A stretch of DNA of 64,000 nt from Mnemiopsis leidyi (lineage: Eukaryota; Ctenophora; Tentaculata; Lobata; Bolinopsidae): NCBI GenBank assembly GCA_000226015.1, contig JH154687.1, forward strand, positions 277,192-341,191. The letters are read 5' to 3'. Of this stretch, positions 12,601-27,600 are shown piece by piece (the stretch's first letter is position 1; every line of letters starts with the position of its first letter). The position numbers and the translations under genes were made by a program. Under the pieces are notes generated by a model. The model did no database searches. It was not told the DNA's origin and saw only the letters and a program-made list of their open reading frames with translations.

Positions 12601-15600
12601 GGGGTGGTTACACCACTCTCAGATACACTGTCACTCAAGCTAGTGAGTATCCATCTTATCTGTCTAGTATTGTTGAATCTGTAGATGATAACAGTCGAGT
12701 ATACTTATAAAGGCACGAAGACTCAATAACCTCACAACCTCATGTCTTATTGCCTGGCTATTTCCAAGAAGCTAACAACACTTTCCTCCCCAGACATTGT
12801 TTGGAACGTAGTGAGTCCCCGCAAGTTGGACAAACCCTACGGAAGACAGTACTCCACCCAAGAGGAAGCTCTAGAAGCCTGTGTAATGGACAAGACTTGT
12901 ACCGGAGTGAACTTCGACGGTCTGCTCTACCAGATGTGTAAGGGTACAGTTAGATCTGTTGCGGTGGGACACACTTCCTTCACTAAGGGAGGACAGTTAC
13001 ACATCTACAAGGGGTACACTTGGGACGAGAGAAAGAACTGTGCGATTAGCTCTGACTTCTACGATGGAGTGACCTACAGGTCGATAGCAGAAGCCATGAC
13101 TAGATGTGCTGGTTCTCATGATTGCAACGGTATCAACTACGATGGTGGAAACTCCTTCAGACTGATGACTGGATATACACCAACTACTAAGGGAGGGTCT
13201 ACCTGCTATATCCAAGGAAGTGAGTGTTTATTAAACTCGATATTTTATTCAACTTTTTTCGACATAAATATTGAAATATAGATCAAGCAAGTATAAATTT
13301 GTGGCACTAAAACTAATTTCTCCAGGTCCGTATGAGCTGTATAACAAGCGTTATTGGACCATATCCGAGGGTTACCGTCTGATCGGGTACGCCTGTGGAC
13401 GCCGATACCACGACAGAAACAGTGCGCTGAACGCCTGCATGGCAATGGCTAAGTGTAATGGAGTCACTGAGGAGGGACACAGGAACTTCAGACTAAACAC
13501 TGGAAGTGTGCCGACAGTGGAGTCCTCCATGAACGCGTTTGTTCCCGGAGGAGAGCAAATCTCCTACAAGGACTACAACATGGTGTATGTTGGATACTCG
13601 TGGGAGTACAAGAGCCCCTTCACTCTGACTGGTAGTTACCAGGACAACACTGTCTACAAGACACGTGACTCTGCTCTCAGTGCTTGTGCTGCTACTGACA
13701 AATGTAAGGGAGTCACTAAAGAAGGCAAGGACAACTTCAGGTTGTACACCAGTGGAACCTTCACCTACAGCAAGAGCAAGAGTGTCTGGATCCAGCACGG
13801 AGCTGTAGTGAGAGAGGGAGGCTACAACTGGAGCCAACAGTCTCATTACACTCTTACTGGATACTGTTCTAGCACTGTCTACAAGACACGGGAGAAAGCT
13901 CTACAAGCTTGCGGCAGGACGGAGAGTTGTAGAGGAGTTACCAAAGAGGGAGAGAGTGTCTTCAGACTGATGAGCGGCACTACTCTCAAACCTAACTCTG
14001 CTTCCACCACCTACGTCAAGTCCAGCTCTCTCTTCATCTCCAGTGACTACTACTGGACCAGAGTACCTGGATACAAGTTCAGACAGAATGTCGATGGAAG
14101 AAGGTGGAGGAACAGAGAGACTGCTCTCAGAGAGTGCACCAAGAGGATCTCTACCTGTGAGGGTGTGTACACCCAGGGTGGCTGGTATCACATGGCTCGG
14201 GGTACTGAACTGGAGGTGGACGCTCGAGGAGAGGTCTACATCCTGGGCTCGCCTTACGAGAAACAGTGGTTCTTCGTTTATGGAGGTCAGTTACTGGATG
14301 CTTTTAATAAACAAGAGTGTTTACTGAGCTGTTAACTTGCTGCACTCTCAGTCATAATTAGTGATAAGTTATTTCTAGTTTTTCTGTAATTTTGATTTAA
14401 AACCAACACGTGGATAGTAACAACTAACACCCTCAATTCTCCAGATGAGATCTGGCGAGCATCCAGCCCGTACAAACTATCCGGTCCAACTAACGAGTTC
14501 CGCAACACCAAGACAGAAGTTAACGATGCAGTGATGCAGTCTGGAGGCAAGTTCAAGGGCTACACCAAACTGGAGAACGGTCGGTACATGTTAAACACTG
14601 GGGATAACAAGGAGCTGGCTGTAGGTCACATCGCTATCGAACGTCTCGGAAGATACAGGAGTTACAGCAACTACATGTGGTCTACCAGTGTGGATGAGAA
14701 GCTAACTGGGTATGATGATAATACCCACTATAAGAGTCTGGAGACCGCCATGACCGCGTGTGCTAGCTCAGCTACTTGTAATGGTATCACTAAGGAGGGT
14801 ACTGACAACTTCAGGATCAACACTGGCAGTGAGCCTTCTGCTGCTTCTGGAAAGATTGCTTATCTGAAGGGATCGTCTTACACTCTTACTGATGGTAAGA
14901 CATTCCTCGTTTGAGTTGACGAAAATGTTCCTTTTGTCAAGTGACAGTGGTCTTTATATTTTTGCCGTTTCTACACGAATCTGAGCTCTTTGCCCATTAC
15001 ACTTTACATTCTGGCTTCTATAAAATCTTCTCTTCAGGAGTATACTGGTCCTACCTCGACTACACAACACTACGAGATCAGTACAGGATCGGAGACTACA
15101 ACACCCTGCAGCAAGCAGAGAAAGTGTGCAAGTCTCGGGGTGACTGCAAGGGAATCACACAGATAGACCAGAACAAGTTCAGGTTGTACAGAGACGACAA
15201 ACCTATCTACAGCTCCACCAGGAGAACATTCTTCAGAGGAGGTCCTGCGCTCAACAAGTTCAGCTACGAGACCTCCTTCGGAGGGTACGGCTGGAGTGTT
15301 GTCGGACCTGCCAGACTTGACGGTAGTGCTGACGGTAGAGAGTACACTGATCGCAAGACAGCCATGAAGGTAAGTCTGGACTAAACTGCACTGGCATGGA
15401 GCTTCACTGGGCTTCACTGAAAATTGAATTGAGTTTCGTCAATTTTCTTTGAGCAATTTCTGTTTGAGTTTCTTTCTAATTCTACACTGTTTTCCCAACA
15501 GACTTTTGAAGCCAAAGATGATAACCGTCTAACATAACACTTGCCCGCAGGCCTGTATCAAGAACAACAAGTGTAACGGAATCACCAAGAAACCGAACAA

Positions 15601-18600
15601 CAGGTACATCCTTAACACCGGCAGTTCCCCCATCCCCTGGAAGAACTCTGTAGCATACACCAAGAACGGAGAGTCCTTCGTTACCAAGGGAGTGTCCTGG
15701 ACAGAGCACATCTCAGTGTGTCCTGGTAAGCTGGAGGATCACGAGTACACCAACAGACAGGAGGCTCTAGAGGCTTGTGCAGCCAAGAGTACCTGCAAGA
15801 TGATCGTCGAGACAACCGACCACAAGTTCAAGTTAGCTGTGGGTACTGGAGTAGAGAAACGTACCGGGTACATCACCTACGAGATGGGAAGTACTACCGA
15901 GAACATCGGAGACTACACCTGGAGTGTGATGGAAGGAACAACTCTGACTGGGTACCACTCTGGCCATGTCTACAAGACCATGGACGAGGCTCTAATGGCT
16001 TGTGCTAAGGTAGACCGCTGTAAGGGAGTTACTCAAGAGAGTGGAAACAGATTTATGATGAACGATGATGACGAGCCCAAGTCTCACAAGGGTCGAACTG
16101 CTTTCATAAAGGGAGGAATGAAACCTGTGTACAGATCTATCACTTACGGAGGTAACTATATAAGATGAAATATTTATCTAAATTTCATCATAACTCTATC
16201 TTTATCTTTTCAGCAATATGTTAAGCAAGATTTTTTTCTTTTGAAAATCAATTGACCTCCTCTTCAATTTTAATTTGTTTACTTCAATTCATTTTATTTT
16301 CTGCATTGCAGGCTCAATCTGGGAGGTGTCCACACCATTCAAACTGACACAAGGAAAGATAGGATCAGCCAGTAACGAACACCAAGCCCTAGAGAAGTGT
16401 CTGTCAGACAAGAGGTGTGTGGGAGTTACCCAACACACCAACAACTACTTCACCCTCCACAGCACTCTGGAGTATGTCGAGGTGCAGGGTTCCCAGGTCT
16501 ACATCAGGAGAGGAAGTCAGATATCTGGCGCAGGGTACTTGTGGGGCTACATGCGTGGCTGGGAGTTTAGAGGTTACGATAGTGACACTAAGTACACCAC
16601 ATCTACTGCTGCTTTCACGGCTTGTACTGCTTCGCGAACATGCAAGGGTACGTTCGGTTTAAGAGAAAATTGTATTTTGATTGAAGTTTTGCTTTTTACT
16701 TGAAAGAATCTCATCACCGAAATTCCTTGTTACTTCTGAACAACACCTCAACCTAACCTCCTCTACCCCTCCCAGGAGTGACGTACGAAGGAAAGAGGAA
16801 CTACAGACTGAACACGGGTAACATCCCCCACCACGCTCCAGGACGGGTAGCCTGGTTGAAGGGTAACTCCTTCAGCAAGGTGAAGATCCCTGCAGGAGAG
16901 TCTATTGACACCTACACCTTCTCTCAGAGCTCCGGATACCAACTGTACGGGCAGATCGACAAGAAGTACAACACCCTGGACAGTGCTCTCGAGGCTTGCG
17001 CCAAGGATGACCACTGTACTGGTGTGAATGAGGAGCTAGGTAAACAGTCCTACTTCCTGGCTAGGGAGACCAAGGTTCACATGGACTCTGACTTTAACGC
17101 ATACGTGAAGGGAGGTGCTGATGTGAAGACTGAGACATTCAGTTTCTCGGCTGCTGAGTACACCTGGGAGTATGGCAAGCCGTACAGTCTGGACAGTTGC
17201 TATGGTTACAACAACAACCTTAACGACGCTCTGAAGATCTGTGCATCTCAAGCTAAGTGTGGTGGAGTGACAAGACGACACAATGAGAACAGATACAGCT
17301 TGTGTACGGGAAGTACCCAGAGACCAGCCTTCAAGTCTCAAGTGTGGATAAAACAGGGAGGTGGTGATGAGTTCGCTCATAACACTGTCTGGACCACATA
17401 CGAAAACTTCAAACTTACTGGATACTTCAACAACAAGGTTTATAAGAGCAAGAAGAGAGCTCTGGCTAAGTGCTCCAAGGCGCCAACCTGTCTAGGAGTG
17501 ACTAAAGAGGGCAGGAAGAACTACAGACTTAACACTGGCAGTACTCCTATCGAACAGAAAGGAATGAGAGCCTGGGTACAATCAGGACACACCACTTCTG
17601 CTCATGGTTAGTTACCTTACTGTGAACTTATCTTCTTTTTCTTTTACTTCAGTGAGAAGCAGAACTGTAATGATAGTAAAACGATAGCAACGACTTATTC
17701 CTAGAACCTAACCATAACCCTCCTCTTCAGATCACAGATACACGATAACAAACGGTTACATCGCAAAGTACGAGTATGGAGGAAACTACAACACCCTGGA
17801 GCAGGCACTCGAACAGTGTGCTAAGGAGAAGAGATGTACTGGTGTATCTCAGAATCCTGACAATAAATTCAGGTAAACAATTTTCAGAGTAGGGGAAGAA
17901 AAGGCACATTTTTCTAAAATATTCTTTTAAAGTCTGAAGTTAATAGATTGGTGATTTAACAATACTAAAACCTATTCGTCTCAGACGAAACGAGCGAGGA
18001 GATGTCAAGAAGAGATCTAAGGGAGTTCTCTACTCCAAGGGAGACACATTCGAGACCACCAGGATAGTTACTGAGGGATCTAGAGCTTACATCGGCTACT
18101 CGCCCATGAGAATAGGTACCTAATTCTAACTAGTTTTATTTTAACCTTAAATTGGTGTATTGAAATATAAATGAAAACGTGTAAGTTGATTTAACGTTAA
18201 ATTCTCAATAAACCTCAAGCCCCTGGTATCTGTAGTCTCTAACCCCCCAACTTTTAGAGGGAGCAAAACTGGGCGACGCCCTGACCCTGTACGAAGCACT
18301 TGTTATGTGTGAGAAGGCAGCTAAACGCGGCTGTAACGCTATCATGTACACCGGCTCTCAGTACCAGATCTACAAGGCTCACAGAATGATATCTCCAGCC
18401 CCTGGCTCTATTTCTTATGTGCTTAGCGGAGTTACCCTCAAGTCGGACGGACATCTCTGGGCTATGAAGAAGGACTGGACCCTGACTGGTTACGATGATG
18501 AGACTGCTTACAAGACCCTACAGGACGCTACCAAGGCGTGTGTTGCTTCAGAGACTTGCAAGGGAGTTACTAAAGAGGAGGGATCTTACAGAACTAATAA

Positions 18601-21600
18601 CCACAACATGGCTAGTCAGAAGAAGGGACGAGTTGCTTACATCTTGGGAGACGAATACGAACTTTACGAGAGTAAGTTTGTAACTAGTGTGGATGTTTGT
18701 CTGAATATCGGTGTGTTTGTCTGTATTTTTGTCGGAGTTTTTATTCTCAAGCTTGGGATAGTGGTCCAGTAAAACCAAACCTATAAGATCGAATGTCTTC
18801 CTGTAACTAACTAACCTGTCTTGTCCCCAGACGTGTACTACTCCAAGAAGGAAGACTACACGCTAGAACCGTTCGGTAACTTCGAGACAAGCAAGCTGAC
18901 TACCGCAACCACCGAATGTAAGAAGAACAAGGGCTGCACCGGTGTCATCTACAGCTCAACAACACAGAAATACCGCATCTCTGTGAAACAGAACCTCCAA
19001 CCGTCTACTACTGATGTGAGTATAGTTCTACTGGCACTCCACCGGCACTTGTAGTTACCTTTACTTTCACATACTGGCTAGAACTTGTATCTGAGTACCT
19101 AAAATACATGCTTGAATGACCCACGACCCCTGACTTTTACACTACACTTCGTGTTACCTCTACTGCACTTTAGTTGTGAAATGTGAAGATACTAACTACT
19201 TTCCCCTAGACGGTGTACATAAGAGGAGGTGAGAAGCCAATAGAGATCACATCTACAATGAGCTATGGCAAGTACTCCTGGACCAGAATGTCTCCGTTCA
19301 GGATCGACGGACCTGTCAGCCATCGAAGATACACCAGCCTGGACCACGCTCTCAAGGTAGCTTATAGCTCATTCTTGGTTTGTACACTTCCTGCAAGGAA
19401 ATCGTGCGAAAACATCTGTATCCTTGACAGAAACTAGGTCAGTACTCAAACCTTGTGTTACAGGACTGTATCAAGCATGATAACTGTGGAGGAGTGACGA
19501 AGGAGAACAACAATGACTTCAGACTCAACACCGGCAGTACTCCTGTACCAGCTAGAGACAAGGTTGCTTACATCAAGGGAGGAGAATCCATCACTACTGA
19601 AGGTATTTATTGTTTTCTAGGACAACTTTAGACAGTTTTTGCTGGAATAAGTAGAAAATGGGCTATTCAAGATATTTATTTGCTTCGATGGCGTTGAAAA
19701 GATTACAATGCATAAGTTGTAGAAATGGAATGCATTAATCAACACAGTTTTTCCCTAAGATAAGACCTGCCAAAAACTACAACAACATAACAGAAACCCA
19801 CCCAACACAACCTCCTCCCCCTCAGGATACACATGGAGCACCTACACTGACTACTACTACGACACGAGAATAGACGACACTGAGTACGAGTCACGTGACG
19901 TGGCCCTGAAAGCATGTGCCGATAAGAAGGGCAAGTGTAAGGGTGTGGTGCAGACCGACAAGAATAGGTACTATATTGTGGGAGGCAAGGGTTCCAAGAC
20001 CAAGAAGACCGGATACACCTTCATCGAGATTGGAGGTAGGCGTTTCTTCTGGTTAAACTCTGAGACTGGAGATTGATATATGTTTAGAGAAGTTTATTTG
20101 GCTACAGCTCAATGGCTGTCAAGCATCATGCTTTGACAAGAGATACCTTGTAATCACCACAAGCAAAATCTTCGAAACCTTTTAGCGGGCTGAATGCTCT
20201 CAGTTTATATTTTCTAAAAAGCGCCGCAGCAACCTCAGCTGTTCAATTAGAGGATTAAATGTCATGACTAAAAGGTAGAATAAAATTCAATTTAATAGTT
20301 GAGCAAGGAAGCTCCGCAATTTTTTCTAACTCGATAGCATATAAGGCATCATAAAGGGTATATTGTGGTTTCTGTAAATTCAGTTGAGATGGTCGAATAC
20401 AGAAATATTGGATACAAACTCCTGCTCTTCTGCCCAATCCAGTAAGTTCTCCCAATTCCGGGCTTCCATAGAATAACAGTATATTCTCCCACAGGACAAA
20501 ACGAAGATCTATGGGGATACACCTACACGTGGAACGTAGACTACATCTACGTCTTGATAGTAGACAACCGACCCTACAACACGCTAGAGGAAGCAGGCAA
20601 GGCTTGTGCTAAGAACCCCCGCTGTAGAGGAATCAACGAGGAGGGAGACAAGTTCAAACTTGCTGGAGGAGACAAGATGAAACCCAACAAGGGAGGCAAG
20701 TCCTACATCCGAGGTGGGTACGACTACACCTCCACCAGCATCTACTACGCTGATAACATCTGGAACGTCAAGAGCCCCTACGGTGTCTCCGGGCCCAGGT
20801 TTACAGGCAAGACAGTGACTACCAGAAACGAGGCGCTCAAGTTCTGCAGATTCGAACCGAGGTGCAAAGCTTTCACTCTGGAGAACGGACGTTACTTGTT
20901 CTGGGAATCTACACACTTGGTGGAGAAGGAAGGAACAGTAAGTCAAAATTAAAATATGAAAATTATAATGTGATTTTAGGTAATCTTTTTAATTTAACTT
21001 TCCTAATTTGAGCCTTATTGAAAAGAGCAAATGAACGTTAAATTCGCATACTAGTTGGCAGCTGGCAAATTATTCACAAAGTGATATCCCAGATCACGTT
21101 CATCAAGCGAGGAGAGATCGTCATCTCGGAGGAGTACATCTGGGACCAACAAGCAGGTGTTACCTTTACAGGATACGACACCACCACAGTACACAAGACA
21201 CTAGCAGCGGCTCTGAAGGAGTGTGCAGCCAGGTCATCCTGTACTGCAGTAACTCAGGAGAGTACTCACGTGTTCAGAACCAAGACTGGAACCAAACCAG
21301 GCAGTGATGTCAGGAAGACCTCCTACATCAAGGGAGCCGAGGTGACAATGCACGAGAAGAGATACTTCACCAAGGAGACGGACATGTTGCTAGGCAGCCC
21401 CGACACGAGCAGGAGTTTCGGTAGTGAGTCTGGAGCAGCTAGAGAGTGTGTTAAACACAAGTCCTGTACTGGGTACGTGTTACATGGCGGTAAATACTAC
21501 ACCACCACCACCTGGCAGCTCTACTCCAAACAAGGCTACATCTCCTACCTCCTGAACGACGAAAAGATGAACTACGTCAGCTACTCCACAGTCGGACAGA

Positions 21601-24600
21601 ACACTTACTGGACCGTCAGCTCTCCCTACGTGCACAAAGACTTATACGGCGGCTGGATTGGAAGCAGGAGGGACGCCTTTACACAGTGTCTCAGGGACTT
21701 TAAGTGCAAGGGAGTGTCTTATGTTCAGAAACAAAACCGCTGGCGGCTAGCAAGCTCCACCAAGGTGGAAGTAGCAGAGGGAGCAGCCTACAACAGAGAG
21801 GGACATATAGATGTGGACTCTGGCTACATCTGGCAGGTTACTGAGGACTCAAAGATAAGCGGGGACTACCTGGACGGTTCTACTTTCTCAAGAGAACCTG
21901 AAGCTCTAGACGCCTGTGCAGCTAAGGCAGCTTGTACTGGAGTTACCAAGATCTCAAAGAGGAAGTACAGACTCAACAAGGAGACTGATGTCATCACCTC
22001 TAAAGGAGAGAAATCTTATCTGAAGGGAAGTGAGTCGGTGCAGTTCAACAACGTGGCCTGGCCCAAGGTCCCCGGACAGATACTGACAACCCGTTATACA
22101 AACTGGGAGTACAAGACCTACCGAGAAGCTATGGGAATGTGCCTCCAACACAAACACACCTGCACCGGAGTCAACTACGTAGCTCCCCACAAGTATCAGC
22201 TGGGTAGGGGTAACGAGTTGAATGTGCTAGAGAACGGAGCGGTGTACGTTCGGGGCGGGGACTACGTAATGTTGCCTAGGATCGGTGAGTTAGCTACTTA
22301 CTACTTATAGCTTAACACTTTGGAGGTTATCTGTTTAACAATTTTCTTTATAAAGTAGAACTTAACTAGTCTACTGCACACGTCAAAAAAACACCACCCA
22401 CGAAGAAAATCAATTTGTCAAAAATGGTGTCACTTGCTGCCAGTCATTCTTAAGTAGATTCTAGGTGAGCTAGGTACCAGATGTTATTTCTGCAACGTCA
22501 ACTAACCACTTCCAATTTCAACTACAACTCTAAAACACTTCCCATTGCAGCTACAATCTCCTACACCACAAGCTACAAAGACTACCTGTGGAAGTACAGC
22601 TCCAACAGTGAGATAACCGGAGGATACATCTCAAACAGGAGATACAAAACACTGGACAGTGCCAGGAACGACTGTATAAACAACAAACACTGTACCGGAG
22701 TACAATGGATAAACGAAGAGTCTTACTACCTGACTAGGGGTACCCTAACTAAGGACTCCAAGGGTAAGAAGTACTGGTTCAAGTCCGGCAAGAAGGAGAC
22801 TGTGGGAGGAAGAGTCTGGAGTTACTATGAGGAGTACAGGATCAAGGGAGACAAGGTCAGCGATAAACGCTACTCTGCACTTGAGGATGCTCTTATTGGT
22901 GGGTTGTTTTTGTTTTTGTAAGTAGTTTTTCACGATGCCATGATATCGTTCGTGAAAGATGCCTAAATCTTTAATATTTAAAAATTATATATCTTAAGTT
23001 TAAATTAAACTTAAAACTGCAATACAAACGTAAGCTGGTTTCTGTTGTGATATCCTAATAGTCTGTGTTTCCAGCCTGCAGTAACAACGGAGACTGTTTC
23101 GGTGTCAACCAAGAAGGAAACAGCGAGTTCTACTTGATGAAGGGAAGTGAGATAGAACACAACCGAGGTTCTCAAGCTTACATGCAAGGAGGTTAGCAGA
23201 TAGCACTGGTCTTAAAGTGACGAATGTAGACAATGAACAAAAACTGATATTTCATAGTAAATAAATGAACTAAAACTGATCTTTCATAGTGAATTAATGA
23301 ACTAAAACATCCCTGCAAAATTATCATAATCTACCTCTCAGATGAGGTTGTTGTATATGGAGACTACAGCTACAATGGACTGACTGGATACCAATATGTC
23401 GACTTCTTGGACACCACTATCTATACTACCGAGGAGAAAGCTCTCACTGCTTGCTCCGACGAACCTAAGTGTTCTGTAAGTTTTAGCTAGAGGTCCTGGA
23501 TAACTTGGTTCAAACAAAAACTTGATAAACAGCTTTCTCTAGAACTTTTCTGCAAAATTTCAGCTACATAGTTTGACAGTGACTATTACAGGGAGTTACT
23601 AAGATAGCAGACAATAAGTTCCAACTGAACACCGGCACTAAAGTGAAGCCCAGTACAGGCTGTACCCTCTACCCCAAGGGCGGTATCACCACCACCTACT
23701 ACCGCTTCACTGAGTCCGGTACAATGTGGGAAGTCAGGAGTCCGTACAAGCTGACCGGACGAGCAGACTCCCACACATACACCAGCTGGGATAAGGCACT
23801 AGACGCTTGTTCAGAGAACAGTAGGTGTGTCGGCTTTACCGAGCACCACGGCAAGTTTGTACTGAACGACAACGGGGCTATACACCAGACCGCCGGTCAT
23901 CAGGCGTACATCAAGGGCAGCATGTCATCAGTGTCACATGATACGCTCTGGGAGATGCTACCTGGTAAAGTTCTGCGGAGGAAGGTGAACGAAAGGAAGT
24001 ACGACTCGCTAGACGAGGCTGCTGCTTTCTGTTCCGGTAACGCCGGATGTAAGGGCATATCCCTGATAGGTGCTCACTACTACCAGATGAGCACTACCGA
24101 ACATCACAACCAAGGAAACACCGCTTCCTGGATCAAGAGAGGTAGGAACAAAGTTCATTCATGAAATCTTACTTACAGTTATTGACAAAAATGTTAAGCG
24201 CGATTAACAATTGTGATTTAAGAACATTTCAAAAAATCCATACAGAGCTATACCACCCTCTACCCCAGGAAGGACAGTGGCTTACCACGGGAACTACTGG
24301 ACGGTCTCCCCGGGAACTAAGGGAGCGAAATACTCCTCCACCACCGCCTACACTTCGCTCAACGTCGCTCAACAGAAGTGTCTCGCTGATCCTGACGTGA
24401 GTTCTATCTCTCATACTCCGTACCATTACATGTGCTGTCTGATTATCCTATCTGTCAGCTACATAATGTAGATTCTCTATAGATGGTTAAGAAGTTAAGA
24501 GCTACTTATTTCTGGAATATTGCAATGACATCACGTCTGAACTCTAACCCTCACTCTCTCCCTCTCTCTCGATCTCCCCCTCTAACCCTCACTTTCTCTA

Positions 24601-27600
24601 TCCAGTGTGGAGGTGTCACGGAGCAAGGTGGCAAGTTCTACACAAACGAGGGGTACAAACTTTCCTCCTCTTCTGGCAGCACTGTCTACATCAAGGGAGG
24701 AGAGGACCAGTCCAAACTGGAACCTGTCAGCGTCCCCAAGTACGGATACACCTGGACTCAAACAAGTACATACCGCTACATCAACAGCAACGGAAACTGG
24801 AACAACTTGGATGAAGCTTACAAGTTCTGTGTTGCTCATCAGAACTGTTACGGAATCACTCGTCTTGTGAGTCTCTTTTGTTTTCTTTGTTGTGATTTTG
24901 TCCAATTTGGTATATTTTTGATATTCCAGCGAGTCTCACCTTTCCGTCCTAACTAATCGTGGTATTTCGATATCAGAGTAGATATTGCCACAAAGTATCA
25001 TCTCTAGTGGAAGTTGAAGTAACCCAGATAGACTAACACAAGCTCTTTTGCAGCCGAACAACAGATACACTGTCTCATACAGTCCGGTGATGATCCCAGC
25101 ACGAGGACACACTGTCTACACCAAGACTGGAGAACAGAAGACTCACGGAGGTGTTGCCTGGACAACCACTGAAGTTACCTGGGAGATCGTATATATTAAT
25201 GATCACAGTAAGTTAGGGGTTTAGTGAGATAACGGGTGATGATTAAAAAATGGGACTTTTTTCAGGGGGCTTTTTGGGATAGAAAACATTATTTTTGACA
25301 AAAATCAATGAAACAGTGATGTAATTTGAACGATTTTGAACCAATATAGTCAATGACAAACGCTCAGAATACCACATCGATACGCTCGGAGCAGTCTCTT
25401 CCTGACTGCCCGAGAAGTAGCTTGTACAGTTTGCTCTGGAATCTTCTTGATGCAGTTCCTTATCCTTCGTTTCAGAGCTTCTGTATCTTTAGCAATCCAA
25501 TTCCGGGCATAGACATACCTTGCTAGGACTCCAAAGAAGTCCTCTATGGGTCTGCATTGTGGAACTTCAGTTGGATTGATGTCTTTTGGGACAAAGTTTA
25601 CCCCCTTGCTCTCAAGGAAACTTATGGTTTTAGCGGAATAATGCGAGCTAGCCTTGTCTGGCCAGAACACGTAATCTCCGTTGGGGTACTTTTCCTGTAG
25701 GAATGGCACCAGGCAAGGGTTCAAGCACCTCGTAATGTAAGTGGAGCTGTTTACGGCCATACTACGGCCGCTAGTTAGCACTGGCCTTGTTATCCCTCGA
25801 GGTGAAATAGCAAGCCATAGCATGACTTTGGGCTCGAATTTCTTCTTACTGAAAGTCGCTATGGTTAACCAGCCGTTTTAACTGAGTCATTTTTTCACGT
25901 GTCAGTTTTTTGGCTGGCCTTCCTGACCCAATAACTCTGGCTACTGACCCTTGCTGCTCATATCGTTTTATAATCCTATAGATAGTACTTTTTGCCATAC
26001 CTTCCGCTAAAAAATGTTTCGCAGTAAAGCTTTTCCAGTTTGTGAGCTGGGTTTTATGAGCCTCAATAAACTGTACAACTCGTAAACGAGTTTGCTCTTG
26101 TTTAGACACCATAGCAGGGGAAACGAGGGGCGGTTATGATACAATGACGGTGTAAATATTTAGACAATCGATCAGGCTAACCAGCAGTTGGGGTGGAATT
26201 TCAAAAATTTCGTGACATGGCATGTTAGGAATGTAAAACACATAGTCCCATTTTTTAATCATCACCCGTTAAAATGTAAGCTGGAATACATAGGTTATAA
26301 TTCTCATATCATGGTGTTGATTTCTCAAGTTATTAGGGTTATCACTGACTTCTTCACTAACGCCATCCTTCCCCCTTCAGAGTACGAAACAGAGGACGAC
26401 GCTCTAGAGGCATGTCAGAAGAGCAAGACATGTAGTGGTGTTACTTACATTGAGGAGCACCACATCTGGAGGATTATAGGCGAGGGCAAGAGTAAGGGAC
26501 CCAGAAACGGTAAAGATACCAAACCCCACAAAGTAACGTTGAGGACTAGCGAGGTAATGGCATCTCACAGTACTTACTGGACTGTGTATTCTGACAGGAA
26601 GCTCGGACGTGAATACAGAACATACAACTCTCTGGAGGAAGCTCTCAGACACTGTGCTAGAGAGAAGAACTGTAACGGAGTCACTGCTCAGGTAACATTC
26701 AGTGTAGTTATGAAGTTGTGTGTTCCTGATTCGTAGAGGTTTGGAGAAGAAACGTAAAGAAGACAATTGCTATCGTCATCACATCATGCAGCACATTAAT
26801 AGTACAAGACTAAACCATCCTCTATCAGGGCAAGTCCAAGTTCACAGTACACCACGGAGCTGACCCGACATCCAGTTCTGGCAAGACTGCTTATCTGAAG
26901 GGAGATGTCATCAGGAACAGCTACTACATCAAGGACTCTCGTGAGTTAGATTTCAATAAATATAGCAGGCAGGTTCATCAAGAAGGCCGCGTGTGACAAG
27001 AAGAAAACATGACGTCTTGCTAATTTGATTTGTTAATTTCTTTTCCGAATCATTAAATCTTCAATCTGCTAAGTGCTAACAAAAGTTCTCCATAGATATG
27101 ATGTACAGAGTGACGACCCCCTATGGACTACACCACGTCTACAGCGGCTGGATCAACAACCGACACGAAGCTCTCCACCAATGTCAGCACCACGGACACT
27201 GTGCAGGAGTATCGGAGTACCACAACTACAGATACAGACTTCACCGCTGGGGAGGTGGACACCAAGCTCAGGAGGATCACAACAGGATGAACGAAGTCTC
27301 CTTCGAGAAGATAGAGGGAGAAGCTGTTGTGTCTAACGGAATGTCCTGGTCGCGAGTGGAAGGCAAGGCGCTTCACGGTCCTCTGTCTAACCACATGTAC
27401 ACTAGTGTGGAGACTGCTATCACTAGCTGCTCTTCCAACAACAAGTGTCAGGGTATAACTAGGTGGAGCTCCAGCAAGTACCAACTGTTTGGAGAGAGCA
27501 GGACGAGGAACCATGGCAACACCGTCTCCTACATCAAGGGATCTCCAGTAACTGTGGCTGAAGACATGTACTGGACCTCACTTCCTGGATACAGGTTCGA

